64,000 bases of DNA from Brachypterus glaber. Its lineage: Eukaryota > Arthropoda > Insecta > Coleoptera > Kateretidae. The position numbers were made by a program, and so were the translations under genes. The DNA is taken from NCBI GenBank assembly GCA_958510825.1, contig OY294048.1:15517589-15581588 (forward strand), given 5' to 3'. This document shows, in pieces, positions 22,664-34,444 of this stretch (position 1 is the first letter of the stretch; each line of letters opens with the position of its first letter). The notes beneath the pieces were generated by a model. It saw only the letters and a program-made list of their open reading frames with translations, searched no databases and was not told the DNA's origin.

Positions 22664-22995
22664 TACATATGTATTGTACACCTACAAATCTCTCCATTAG
22701 ACAAGTTACCATCAAAATTACGAAAAGCGTACGGATTCAGCCTACGAAAAATTTTTAAAATGGGCTAAGGAAGGTTTAAGTTTATTCCGAAAGTGTTTTA
22801 TTGGCCTCCTTTAATAAACAAAACATACTTTATTATTGAATAAACTAAATGCAAAAATTAATATAAAAAACAATATTTAGGACGCTTGAAGAAAAAATAG
22901 TATGTTTCACTTAGAGGAAAAGTTCTTTTTTTACTCGTCTCTAATTTTGCAGACTAGTCAAAATAGCTTCACTTTTCCTCTTAGTAAAACAATAT
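22664..22995 (+). pseudogene. Third, diverged copy of the recombinase-like fragment
   Basis: Shares CACCTACAAATCTCTCC, AAGTTACCATC.AAATT.CGAAAAG, GGCTAAGGAAGGTTTA and the trailing CTTTTCCTCTTAGTAAAACA with the 21.4-kb copy, with indels. Reading frames are broken. It shows the family is interspersed and that the 3' non-coding part (with CGCTTGAAGAAAAAATAGTA) belongs to it. Confidence 0.45.
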
Positions 22996-23796
22996 ACTAT
23001 TTTTTGTCTGGTATTTTGGAATTAAATTTAACACAATTCTGTGTAAGCAGGCTAAGACGGTTCTAGAATTCTTGACAGAATTCTGTAAAAAACTTCGCAG
23101 TCTTATCTCCGTTTATTTTTTTTCACTTAGTTAAATTCACAGCTATATGGACTGACGTGATCAGAAAATAATATCTAATTACCATCGTATTTTGCATTTC
23201 ACCATATCTACCATGGTAGTTTGCTGCTCTCGATGATGATGTTAATATCTTAATATGTAAAATACTATGGTACCATTTTGCGATGACGTGAGTTTGATAA
23301 GCTGTCTAAAATGTTTTCTAATACAGGTTATAATAGAATGGTATGTATATTTTTATTCGATATAGGTAGTAAAAAAAGAGGGGAAAGGGGCAATCTTCTT
23401 CATACGTATAAAACAATGGGTTATTTTTAACCCATTAGCCTACTTACTAAAAATTAATAAAGAAATTAAATCTAATTTATTCTATTCTAGCTGTACTGCT
23501 TTTGCATTACAAATTGTTATAATAATATATTAATTCTAATTCATATTTTATATGCATTTTTTACACAGGTAATTTAACGAAAAAAAACTTCGACAAACAC
23601 AGTCCACACCTCGTTAAACACTCAATATTAAAATAAGCCAATTAAAGTGGTATTAACACATTTTGTCTATAATAATACGTATATTTTTACCTACATTTAG
23701 CTACAGGGTAATTTATGTCTGCAGACACATGTGATTATAACTTTTTCACTTAGGTATAATAATGTTATATTTATATTATTAAGTATGATTCTTTCG
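22996..23796. other. no gene recognised
   Basis: AT-rich. CACCATATCTACCATGGTAG and similar short palindromes occur near 23200-23275. Nothing coding. Confidence 0.5.
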
Positions 23797-24343
23797 CAAA
23801 GAACTTTTACCTCAAGAAGGAACATGATGAAATCTACCGTATGCTTTGTTTGAAGCGTGAACCAACCACGGTGAGGGGCTGGTGGGGAGTGACTATTCTT
23901 TACACTTAGTACGCGTAAAGAGAGAGAAAGAATGTGTAAACTCACAGTCTAATGTCGTAAAATGACTGACAGGGTACAGTGTTGCCGATTGGAAACATAT
24001 ACTTTGGATATTTTATTGTAAATTTTAAGAAACATTAGTTCTGTATGAGTTTTATATGAACTAGTAGTTTAATTTTAATAGATTTAAATATACTATATTA
24101 TTAAACATAATTATAGTATACACAACAAAGTTTTTTACATTTTTAATTTAAGTATAATGATTTGAATTCATGATAAGGTGGAAACTACGCAACATCGCTA
24201 CTAGGTAGCCTGAAAGTCGACTAGCGACATCTACATTTTACACCACAAAGCTGATCGCGTTTCTGTTAGTAAATAAACAAACAAAAAGATGACACATTCA
24301 TAAACATTGGTCTGAAATTACTTCTTGAGGTAAAAGTTCTTTG
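23797..24343. mobile_element. hAT-type MITE, copy 2
   Basis: 547 bp, same 22-bp ends and same interior as the 5618 element. Flanks TTCTTTCG and TTCTACCC agree at only 5 of 8 bases, so its duplication has decayed or the copy was moved by recombination. Non-coding. Confidence 0.8.
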
Positions 24344-25244
24344 TTCTACCCTAGGAGCGCGGAATGAAGTAACATCACACCTTACTCAGGCACAGTGGTT
24401 TTTTGCAAATTTTAACTTTTTGTTTCCGACCTCTGTTTTTTTTATATAAATTGATTAAACACACCATAAGAAGCAATTTAGGCAAATATAAAAAAAATCG
24501 ACCTCGTCGATCGTTTTTTTATGTTTTTTTTTTTTTTTGTTTTTAATTATTGTACTATGTTCATATAACGTGTCTGTAAGCAGTAAATAGAAATATATAT
24601 TTTATATATAGTATAGTTTAACGCACGGATCTGTGGCTACGAGAAATATGTTTGGAATGTGTGTGCAAGTGGGAGGCCCGATGTAGGCACGCACGCCTTA
24701 TGACGCTCTTGACGGAAAGAAGAGAGCGCGAATGATTCCTCCTTCTTACGTCGGAGACCTTCTTTCATGTGGAAAACTATAGTAAAATTATTAATTATAG
24801 TCACTACATTATAAAAAGCCGAATCTCCAACGCCAAAGGTCCTATTTTTTTTAATGAATTGTTGTTTTAGTTTGAAGTCGAGCGAAATTTCAATTTTTTT
24901 TGCATTTTTGGATTTTAAATGTGTGAAACGGCAAAAAAATGTGAAAAAATATCGGTATGTCTGTTTTCTGTCCTTAAACCTTGTAACTTTTAAACTAAAT
25001 GTCCGATTTAAAAAATTCTTTCAATAAACGATTTAGGACCTTTGTATTTTGCGTGACCTTAAATATGGTTTGGACTTTGCGGTATGTAATTTTTCAATTT
25101 CAGTGCACTTGACAGCTTTATGCTATAGGTGGAGCCACATGCTATTCCCTACCACTAAAAAAACTTTTAAAAGTTTTGGACTTTTTTTCCATATTATCCC
25201 TATTTATTCTACCTCTAAATTTAAAGTTTCCATATTCTAAGTTG
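24344..25244. other. no gene recognised
   Basis: AT-rich with poly-T. GCACGGATCTGTGGCTACG at 24619 also occurs at 16267 (with the following GAAATAT and TGTGCAAGTG), marking a shared ~45-bp segment of unknown identity. 24660-24770 is a GC-richer patch with no recognised domain. Confidence 0.5.
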
Positions 25245-25317
25245 GGTATTTTTTAACAAATATTGAGTCGCCGAATCTAAATTTGTCCTCAGAATATTTT
25301 TATCTCACATGATTTTA

Positions 25318-26160
25318 ATAATAATAATAATAATAATACTTTATTTCCATAAAACGAAAGTTTAGGATAATGTCATATTTACAAAGAATAAATGTCACAA
25401 AAATATAAATAATTAAAAAAAGAAAAAAACACATTACATGTAATACATGCACATTTAAAATAAAAAATACATATTTAAAAAAACATTAAAACTTTTTATC
25501 TAAAAATTCTTTAATAGAATAGAAACAATTTTGTTTAAAAAATGTTTTTGCTGCAGATTTAAATTGTCTGAAGCTGCCAATTTTTTTAAGCCTTGGGGTA
25601 AATTGTTGAATAGCCTTATGGACGTCATAGTGGGTCCATTTTTAACTTGAAGGTAATTATATGCAGGGACATATAAAACATTCTCACTTCTGGTGACGTA
25701 CCTATTTACCTCTCCACAAGTGAGAAATTCAGGTTCATGTTTTTTAACATGCAGGACACTTTGAAGCATATACATTCCATACAATGTCATAATACCATTT
25801 TCAATAAAAATAGGTTTGCATGACTCACCAAAAGACACATTAAACATAAAACGGACTATTCTTTTTTGCATTAGGAAAACCTTGTCTACATGTATACAAT
25901 TGCCCCAACACAATAGGCCATACGCAAAAAGAGAGTTCACACAGCCATAATAAAAACTTAAAAGTGCAGGTTTCCTTACTGCATTACGTAGTTGAAGTAC
26001 ACAAAAACTCTTGGTAGCCAGGTTTTTTAGTAGTCCTTCAATGTGGGGAACCCATGTCAAAGTTGAGTCCAATTGTACTCCCAAAAACTTACATACCCCA
26101 GTCTGTTCAATTGTCCTTCTCTCCGATCTTACTAAAATACTAAAATCTTGCTGCGTTCTA
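25318..26160 (-). mobile_element. 5'-truncated LINE with (ATT)n tail
   Basis: 843 bp on the minus strand: partial RT thumb and C-terminal region, short 3' UTR with an AATAAAG-like signal, then a (TTA/ATT)7 tail at 25318-25337. Both borders are fixed by comparison with the uninterrupted paralogue near 49.02 kb. Almost no target-site duplication is visible, at most a base or two. Confidence 0.75.
25500..26157 (-). pseudogene. LINE reverse transcriptase C-terminus (partial)
   Basis: About 218 residues, open to its stop at 25500. Motifs: KFLGVQLDSTLTWVPHIEGL (RT thumb/domain 7 region), LLSFYYGCVNSLFAYGLLCWG, QKRIVRFMF, then a C-terminal tail ending FLNKIVSILLKNF. This pattern is typical of CR1/Jockey/Rex-like LINEs. 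Catalytic palm motifs (YxDD) lie upstream of the truncation and are missing, so it is non-functional. The open frame extends to 26198, but its first ~14 residues (MLKNHYFSPLLFL) come from the host repeat and are not part of the LINE. The intact frame suggests a relatively recent insertion. Confidence 0.75.
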
Positions 26161-26299
26161 AGAAACAAAAGAGGGCTAAAATAATGATTTTTTAGCACTT
26201 TTATCCCATTTTTCTCAGAAACTTTAGATAATAGAAATATTCTGAGGCCAGATTCGGCCTTGGCGACCCAAAATTAGTTTAAAAATATATGACTCCAAT

Positions 26300-28518
26300 C
26301 AGGGCAAGAAACCGTGTTGCCTGGTGTAATTTTCGTTTTGTATCCTTAACTTACCCAACTTCTGCATACACAATTTGTATCACTATCCATTAAACAACGT
26401 CTAAATCATGATCCATGAGTCATGAATCATCCTGTATAAATCATCATTCATATTTATACCACCGAGTATTTAAAAAAAGTGGCAATTAATTTCAGTCGAT
26501 TTTCCGCCTTTTTTTCCGAACAGTAATTATTATATCGAAACGTAATTTACAAAACGTAAAATGTAAAATGCGTGGCGGTGGCATTACATGAAAAAGGAAG
26601 AGCCCGTATAAATCAAAATATCAGATAATGATATAATATGTAGAAAACGAGCCGTATTAATATATGCTCGTATACGTTTTAGTATTTAATATGTTAAACA
26701 GGAGTTTATTGGAATAAAACATATATTTACCAGAGCGTTAAAAACAAACCGTGTACGACGACTTAAAAGAATGAAAAGAAATTCTTACAAAAAGTTATAG
26801 TTTAAAGACGTAATGGAGCTCTCTACAACTAGAATTATGAAACAAAAGACGTCTACCCTATCTCTATCTCATTTGTGCTACACTTTCCAGCCAACCAAAT
26901 AAATACTGTATTTGTTTTTCATACAACAAATACAGTATTTATTTGGTTGGCCGGAAAGTGTAGCACTGAGAGGCAGGAACGAACATAGCTAATGTGAATC
27001 TGTAGAATAAGATAATTCTACTAAAATTTAGATGGCGCCAGTAATTTCTTTAATAAAAATAATACTCTTCGCCCGGCCAAGTAAATATTGTATTTGTTCA
27101 ACAAAGAACAAATACAGAATTTGTTGGTTGGGTGGAAGTGGGAGTGTATGTATGTCTTCTATCCTTTTTGGGTAGAACTTTTGTCCCTGTCTAATCTAAC
27201 GGGAGAAATCGCCATTAAATGACAAGACATACAAGGAAATATTAGGAGATGAGTTTGTAAGGGGAATTGAAAGAAATAGGGATATAGTGAACATTTTCTC
27301 GCAAGCAAGTCACGTTACTATCGTGCGCTCTCTCCCACTCTATGATTATGAAAGGCAAAGTGGAAAGGAGATACGGTAACGTTACTTGGTTGGGAGAAAA
27401 TGATCACTATATCTATAATTGCCTATAGCTTAAAAATAAACAGTGAATAGTTTCGAAATAAGAACTTCGCCATAAAATAGTAGAATACAAGGACGAAAAA
27501 TCATGTTTTTATGGCGATTACGATTGCCACCCGAGCTCGGAGAGAGAGGTTGCATGAAACTGTTAATACTAACCAATTATTGATCACTCTACAGGTTTAA
27601 ATAACAACTAAACCAACCAACCAAACCAAACCAAGCTTTATGATCATATTTTTTGCCAATAAATTCTAATAAAACTTCTGTTATGATAAAGTCAAATCCT
27701 TAAAATATAGTACTACAAAAAAAAGTAATGCAAAAACGTGGTTAATACGTGTCCTTTTATCTCAGTCACAGGCCCATAAATTATGAGTGCCTTATAATAA
27801 TTAATCAAGTTGCGACGTTCCGCGTACCCTTTTTGTTCGATCATAGAAAAACGAAAATGAAAATACGCTGAAAAATACACTACACAGCTAAAAATTCATT
27901 ATTTATTGTTATTAAATGTAATAACTAAACGGTTATAACCGGTTACACCACTTGAGTGTCGAGATTTCTCGATTCTTGTTCAAGAGTTTCGACTTTCCAT
28001 GACGCGACTCTCGTATTGTCTTGATTACTTACACTCTTGTAATGACAGTAGCCGAACGGGTTATAACGTCTGATCAGGGCCGTAGCTCTGGGGGATGGGG
28101 GGGGGCTCCCCCCACCTATCTTGAAATCAAAAAAGTTGCATATTTCATGGATTAGAAACATAAAAGTTGCATATTTTTTCATGGGATAAACATGGGTTAA
28201 AAAAAAATAAAATAATAAATTTTTAATTTTGAGAAAAAAAGTTTTAAATTTTATGGCTTAAAAATATAAAAGTTGGGATTTTTAAACCTTAGAATAAAAA
28301 AAACTGCATATTTCATGGATTAAAAATATAAAAGTTGCATATTTTTTCATGGGATAAACATAATAAAATAATACATTTTTAATTTTGGGAAAAAAGTGGT
28401 AAATTTCATGTATTAAAAATATAAAAGTTGAGATTTTCAAACAAGCTTGCATATTTCGTGGATTTTTTTTTTAGTCATGAACTTTTTTTTGTAATTAATT
28501 AACTGAAAAGGCCTTTTC
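26300..28518. other. no gene; two short palindromes
   Basis: Perfect-like hairpin at 26875-26967 (GTGCTACACTTTCCAGCCAA with its complement; loop near 26920), and a related weaker one at 27072-27137 (GCCAAGTAAATATTGTATTT). 28072-28112 has ATCAGGGCCGTAGCTCTGGG plus a G9 run, a frequent start of insect repeats. 28110-28460 contains tandem-like variants of AAAAGTTGCATATTT(TTTCATGG). Nothing coding. Confidence 0.5.
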
Positions 28519-28717
28519 ATATATGTTGAAAGTAGTCGGAAAGACGCTTCTTTTGAAAAAAAAAATATGATTAGTTTCGAAGTTATGATCGTTCAAAGTT
28601 GACCGCCATTAACACTGAAACTAAATGGCGGTCAATATGAACGATCATAAGTTCGAAACTAATGAAATCATCATAATTTTTTTCTAAAGCGTCTTTCCGA
28701 GTACTTTCAATATATAT
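28519..28717. repeat. MITE-like hairpin, ~199 bp
   Basis: ATATATGTTGAAAGTAGTCG and GTTGACCGCCATT on the left pair with AATGGCGGTCAA and AGTACTTTCAATATATATTT on the right. Short loop at about 28612-28622. No ORF. Confidence 0.7.
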
Positions 28718-29723
28718 TTAAAAAAAAAACAAATTCATCGAAAATTCATAAAGTTATTCTAATTGTTTATAAGCGCATAAATTCGACAAATGTTTAAACA
28801 ACTGCCTAGGCTCTCTTAATTAACGGATTTTAATTTTTGGAAAAGCATTTGAAAGTTTGAGATCTCTTCTATACGTGATTTTTCAAGTTTCTAAGGGCTT
28901 TATTTTAAATTTTGCATAATTTTAAGAATTTGCATTTTTTATTTCAAAATCTGGGTTGCAAAATTATTGTGAAAAGCTATCACGCCGATTTTTATGAAAT
29001 TTGGTGTGATGATTTAACACACCATAAAGTTTTCTTGGGCCAATTTTGAAGGTCTTCAAAAAACTCGATTTTTTACGTCTTTTTTTGTGATTTTTAATAT
29101 TTTTGCAATAATAATAAAATAATTTAAAAAAATGGATTTCTTCTCGATTTTGCAACATTTTGTTAAATAAAAAGTGAAGCCCACGGTTTATTTTATGCGC
29201 ATAGTGAACTTATTATTTCTAGCGATATTCTGGATCCATTGATTCAAAAATATAGCACACTATCGGATTTACCCAAACATGGGTGTTTTGAAACAGATAC
29301 CGCTTGGTCTAGGTTAGAAATCTCGATTTCTCGATTCCGTAGTCTCGTTTCAGTTTGATTTCTTCTGTTATTATTTGTCAGTGTATTCGCTGCCCGGTTG
29401 GCGTTTCTAAATTGTAGTTTATGAGTTCGCGGACTACCTAAACTCAAAACAGGAGTTTGGTGTGTCCGACCAATTATTTTTAACACACGAGATGTGTGTA
29501 TATGTGTATATCTGGAGCTCTCAGGGTCGTATTTCACCGGCCGTCTCTAATGAACCAACACCGGTAGTCCGAGTCGAAACAGTAAAACTACCCGTCAATA
29601 TTTTGTCGTTTTTTGACCATTTATTTGCCCGGTTAGAAAAACATCAAACTAGATGCTTACATCTTTGCCACACATGTGTATATAAAATTGTTTAACAAGA
29701 AGCCATTATCCAGTTCCACAATT
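28718..29723. other. no gene recognised
   Basis: 29250-29690 is GC-richer than its flanks and has overlapping open frames of 77-97 codons on both strands. Neither has a recognisable domain, so I do not call a gene. Confidence 0.45.
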
Positions 29724-30031
29724 AATAAATAAAAGAATTTTTTAGTACTTTCTGGATACAATTTAATTTAATCTAAATGTTTGGCCTAACTAGGCATCAT
29801 CAGCAGTTACTAAAAGATAAATAATAATAGAATACATCGTCTAAATATAAACTTAAAACCTATTTTTCCTTAGACTTAAACTTTTTTAAGTACCAATAGG
29901 TTTTAAGTTTATATTCAGACGATCTATTCTATTATTATTTATTATTTAGTAACTCCTGATGATGCCTAGCGAAACATGTAGATTAAACTAAATTGTATCC
30001 AGTAAGTACTAAAAAATTCTTTTATTTATTA
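29724..30031. mobile_element. Foldback with hammerhead cores (Penelope-type)
   Basis: 308-bp inverted repeat, arms about 145 bp, centre near 29882. Ends TAATAAATAAAAGAATTTTT and its complement. Both arms carry a hammerhead-like core: plus strand at 29950-29990, minus strand at 29775-29810. Hammerheads in long inverted or direct terminal repeats are an established property of GIY-YIG Penelope-like elements. No coding part remains here. Confidence 0.55.
29950..29990 (+). ncRNA. Hammerhead ribozyme-like core
   Basis: Exact CTGATGA (29956-29962) and exact GAAAC (29971-29975), separated by TGCCTAGC, a shortened stem II. The mirror copy on the minus strand has a full stem II (GCCTA-GT-TAGGC) but GAAAC changed to CAAAC. 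Between the two arms every core element exists, yet neither single copy is intact, so both are probably dead derivatives of an active motif. Confidence 0.45.
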
Positions 30032-30119
30032 ACAAGTGTATGTGAAACGTTATTTATGCCATCATTATAAGTTTTAGTTTAACTTTGATAAACTTATTAT
30101 TATTAACCTTAACACTGCA

Positions 30120-30400
30120 CTGATAAAAAAGCTTTTGATAAAATAGAACAGAATATAATAGAATTTTATTTGTGCCATATAAATTATAAAACTTTTACAT
30201 ACGTAAAAATGATTAAAATTGTAATTATACATGATTAAAATTGTAGTTACATAGGTATTAATATTAAAAATTTACAAATATAAAAAAATATTTTTACGGA
30301 AAACATACATTTAAAAAAGTCAATCGAAGATGGAAGCGTCTGAGTTTATAAACTCGTCCAAATCATAGAATGCATGTTAGCAAAAACGATTTATTAGTCT
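30120..30400 (-). pseudogene. Probable LINE 3' end
   Basis: On the minus strand YDLDEFINSDASIFD followed by a stop (near 30325) and an AT-rich 3' UTR. The Leu-Asp-Glu-Phe...stop ending resembles LINE C-termini. Short and weakly supported. Confidence 0.3.
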
Positions 30401-30887
30401 GATATAGCGCCTGATATTTAAGTTTCGTGTTACCGCTAACACGGAATTTAAATATATGGTATATACGGTATAGCATAAGTAATTTGTTGAAAAAAGTAGG
30501 TTTCCAGCCTCAAAAAAACAACTACTACTACATGCCAAAAATATGTCATTAAGGCATCAAAGTGCAGCTAAATTTAGCTGACACGTAATAACCATAGCAA
30601 CCCCAACCAAAATCCAGAATTTTCTCTTAACTGAGACTATATCTTTTAGATAAAGTTTTAACTGTACATTGATAAACTGGGCCTAATGTAGATAAGCAAC
30701 AGGAGGGGCCCAATAGGTACCCCTGCGGTTACCATACCCACCAGCTTCCTTACCAGAGCAGTCTCCCCCGATCACGGTAACCTACCTTCTACACTCACAA
30801 AGATTTCGGATTTTTTATTTTCTTATTTGGGTTCTTGGCTTGTTAAAAACTCTTTTGGCTCTTTTTTTACACTCGTTGTATTTTCAA

Positions 30888-31612
30888 TACTGAATGTTAT
30901 TTGTTAGTACATACTTTTTATTTATATCGACACCATTGGTATTTAATACTTTACTTGTGATATTAAATACTGCAATGTGTGTATTGTATACAAAATATTG
31001 TGATACTATAGAGACCGTGCTGGTACATTTGGATCCCCAACAACATGTGTCTATTAATACTGTAACATTTGGTAAATTATATCACAGTTATAGTTTAGTA
31101 TACATTAAGTTGTAGTGGTTGTGTTATTGATCTAGTTTAAAGTATGTTACAATATTTAGTAACACAACAATCGGTAAATAATGCCAAAATTTTGATTAGT
31201 AATAATACAGAGAAAAGTAAAAAAAAGGATGAATTATTTTATCAGTGTGTAATTGTGTGTGGTTGCAATCTTTATATTATTACTAATCAAAATTTTGGTA
31301 TTATTTACCGATTCTTAATTTTTCTGAATACTGTAACATAAACTAGATCAGCAATACAACTTAACAACAACTCAAAGTATACCATACTATAAGTGTGATA
31401 TGCTTTACCAAATATTACAGTAATTTTTACTATAACATGCTAGTATTAATAAACACATGTTACGAGGGGATCCAAATGTACCAGCACGGTCTCTATTTTA
31501 GTATGACAACATTTGTATACAATACACACATTTCAGTATTTAATATCACATGTAAAGTATTAAATACCAACGTTGGCGATATAAATAACAAATATACATT
31601 TACAAATAAGAT
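30888..31612. repeat. Long inverted repeat, ~725 bp
   Basis: Arms of about 320 bp around a ~60-bp spacer (31211-31272). Paired landmarks: GGTATTTAATACTTTAC, AGACCGTGCTGGTACATTTG, ACATGTGT.TATTAATACT, and CCAAAATTTTGATTAGTAAT. Several short open frames lie inside, none recognisable. Ends are not sharp enough to call a superfamily. Confidence 0.7.
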
Positions 31613-31722
31613 TTAGTATTAAAATTGCAATGACATTTTCTAAGTGTACAAAAAGATATACTTACTTTTACAAGTAAAGTAAAGGAATATTAGATAAAAA
31701 CAATACAATTTTAATTTTCGTA

Positions 31723-32145
31723 CACTGAAAAAAAGGATCCTTTGCGGTAATGGCATATGAAATTAGGCCAAATGCTTCGCACTCTTGAATACGTCCAAAA
31801 GCGCCTTCTCTTAACATGAAAATATAATTCACTGGCCAAGATCTTTCTGATTCTTTAACTTAAAATTCTTTGATCTTGTGTGAAATGCAAGTGGTCTTGT
31901 CTCAAAAGAAAAACTATTGGGCCAAAGTATTTAAAATTATTTAATTTTTAACAATCTTAATACAAGATAAATGGTTTTTGCCTCAAATGCGCCAGGTCCA
32001 AGAGAATTTTAAAAATATTTCAAAAGCGACACTTTTCTTGGGACAAGATAAATACTTTTGTTTGAAGATACACATCTTTTAAGCTAAAAGAATAACTGCC
32101 AAGAGTGTTGACTACTTTGAGCCAAGAACGTCATTTTTTTCAGTG
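31723..32145. mobile_element. MITE with TA duplication, 423 bp
   Basis: Ends CACTGAAAAAAA and TTTTTTTCAGTG, flanked by TA (31721-31722, 32146-32147). The interior repeatedly carries variants of an AAG(A)TAAA / AAGATC(T) motif. Tc1/mariner-like by TA and CACTG ends. The 60521 element has similar ends. Confidence 0.65.
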
Positions 32146-32828
32146 TACCTACCTATTTTTGTTGGCCATTTAATATCAATCTCTGAGTAATAAAAATCCC
32201 AAAAATCAACGCCAAAACTATTCAAATTAAATATGTACGGTCGTTAAAACGTTATGTTAATTATTTTTGCCATAAACGGACATTCCACGGACATTTAATT
32301 GTTTAACCTGCTCCCCGTTTGTGACAATAAATAAATCAAAGTGGAAAAAAGGTATAAACTGGTGATAATTTTTATAGCAGCACTTTTTAATGTTAAATTT
32401 ATGTTTATACGCCATTAAATTTAGTAGTTCTAAAAAATGATTGTGATCTTAATAGAGAAATTTGTAGAAATGTACGTATGAAACCAAAAAGATAGAAAAC
32501 TGGTGTGTTCAAATAACTTATTAACTCTTTTTATTAAGCCGGAGGTATTTGCTTTGATTTACTACATAAATTACCATTAAACCAACATAAATTTTAGAAA
32601 ATCAACAGTAGCTAAAACGATTATTTTAATTAGGCCCAAAGAACCAATAAATAACCAATCAGTAATTGACTCTCTGGGTGATCAGTTTTTTTTTTAGTCA
32701 AAATAATTAATCTATGATTACTAATAATTTTATTGGTTTCTCACGAGGTATCTTAATAAAATATCTAAGTAATTAAAAGATATAAGCAATAAATAAAATT
32801 AAGATTATTATATTATTCACAGCGCCTA
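32146..32828. other. no gene recognised
   Basis: AT-rich; nothing seen. Confidence 0.6.
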
Positions 32829-32875
32829 CACTAGAACGAGGGGTCCCGCAATAATGAAGGAGACGACGCACTTGT

Positions 32876-32975
32876 CCAGGAAGTCTGGGAAGTCTCTAGG
32901 AAGTCCGGGAAGTTTTTGAGAAGTCTCAGGAAGTCTAGGAAGTCACTAGGAAGTCTCAGGAAGTATGGGAAATCT
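32876..32975. repeat. AGGAAGTCT minisatellite (left)
   Basis: About nine imperfect 9-12-bp units of (A)GGAAGTCT. Subterminal in the element starting at 32829. Confidence 0.75.
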
Positions 32976-33141
32976 TTAGTCGTTATTTTAATAAAAATAC
33001 TTGGAAAACACGGTGTAATTTACCCCCTCCACACGCGCCGTGTAAGTGGCGTGGTTTTCGGCATATCGGCAGCACACTTCATTTTGTCTATTTCGCGAGA
33101 AAGTGATCGATTTTTAAAAATTAAGGTGAAAGTTGTTAAAT

Positions 33142-33174
33142 ATGAGTTATAAAAACGATCAAAATACTTTAGCG
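33142..33174 (+). CDS. Possible first exon (11 codons) with splice donor
   Basis: ATG at 33142, 11 codons (MSYKNDQNTLA), then GTAAGT at 33175-33180, an exact splice-donor consensus. Upstream is a GC-richer leader with TTCGGCATATCGGCAGCACA. A polypyrimidine tract plus AG ends at 33532, followed in the same phase by 46 open codons to TAA at 33671-33673. The joined product has no recognisable domain. It may be a relic of an element-encoded gene or chance. Confidence 0.2.
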
Positions 33175-34444
33175 GTAAGTAAATTTAAGTTTATATCGAA
33201 ATTAATAGTAAAAAAAGATTAAAATACAGCATATTTTGTATAAAAGACCTAACGTTTATTTTAATTAAAATCAGAGTGACTAATCGTACACACAGTTTAG
33301 CGTTGTTGTAACTTTTTTTTAGTTTTTGATTTAGAATGTTTTTGATACCAATGGTCGGCGTAGCCCCCACCCATTCAAAGAGGGAGAATACATTACTGAC
33401 GAAAAATATATGTATGTTATGTATTATGGTTATGCGAGCGTCTGGATGAAGCCTAAAATCGTAAAAAGCATGCAATTTTCGGTTGAATATAAATTTATTT
33501 AAATATTAGAATTGAGTTTCTTTTTATTTTAGTTGTACATGTGTTTTTTGTACTTTTTATCGGAACTTTTATACTTATTTGTATATTATCGTGGCGTAAC
33601 GTATTTGCCACGATATTATAAAAGCTATGACATATGGCATAACAGTTATGTTTTTGTTTATACCGAGGTTTAAACTTTATACTAAACTATAAATATAAAT
33701 AATTAAACTTTTAAATAAATAGGAGATATAGTTTATAGTTTTTATAGTTTTTACACAAAAAAATAAATGTCTGCCCAAGTTTCTACCATAAATTACGCAA
33801 AATTTGGCCAGAGGTAACCTCTTCCTACCTCGTAACGCAGTTTCTTATAATTTCTCACTAAAATTCTACATGGTGTAACGCTGTATTCGACCCCACCTAA
33901 ACCCTTTATGTACTTTGTGAACGAATTCATTGGGTTTGTTTTTTTGTCGAAAATCTCAGTTCTAAACTGGTTCGGAACTGGTGCAGATGCAACTGGGCAG
34001 TGCTCAATGGCAACTGCGCACGTTCCGAACCAATTCAGAACTGCTATTTTCGGAAAACAATATAAACCTAAATAAACCGATTGTTCATGTTTTTACTTAG
34101 TCAAAGAATGATCATCATACCTCGGGAAAAAGCGGGCATAAATTCAGCACTGCAGTGCATTGATAAGAAGCAGCTGCAAGACGGCTGACCCCACTCCACA
34201 AGAACGCAACGCTAGTAAATCTATGATAAAAGTTAAAAAAGATGACAAAAGATGAATAATAATAGCTCGCAATTGCCCGGGCACTGTAAATCATTATCCG
34301 TGATAATAATTATGATAATTATAATTATTATTATTATTAAATTAGGTCCTTATAAAATAATATGATCCGAAAACTAACTTTAACAATAAATCCCTGAATA
34401 AAAAATTCGCGGGCTAAATTTAAAAATCACGCATGCGTAGAATT

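Larger units (their letters stand above)
25245..26295. repeat. Interspersed repeat interrupted by a LINE
   Basis: The left part (25245-25317, ...GAGTCGCCGAATCTAAATTT...CATGATTTTA) and the right part (26161-26295, AGAAACAAAAGAGGG...TTCTGAGGCCAGATTCGG) are contiguous in a paralogue at about 48940-49150. The inserted DNA is the LINE at 25318-26160. Confidence 0.8.

Noticed and set aside
25500..26198. Taking the whole 232-codon frame as LINE protein
   Set aside because: The first ~14 codons match the flanking repeat in its uninterrupted copy at 49.0 kb, so the LINE part starts near 26157.
29244..29695. Overlapping 97- and 77-codon frames on opposite strands
   Set aside because: No recognisable domain, signal peptide or splice context; kept only as a GC-richer patch.
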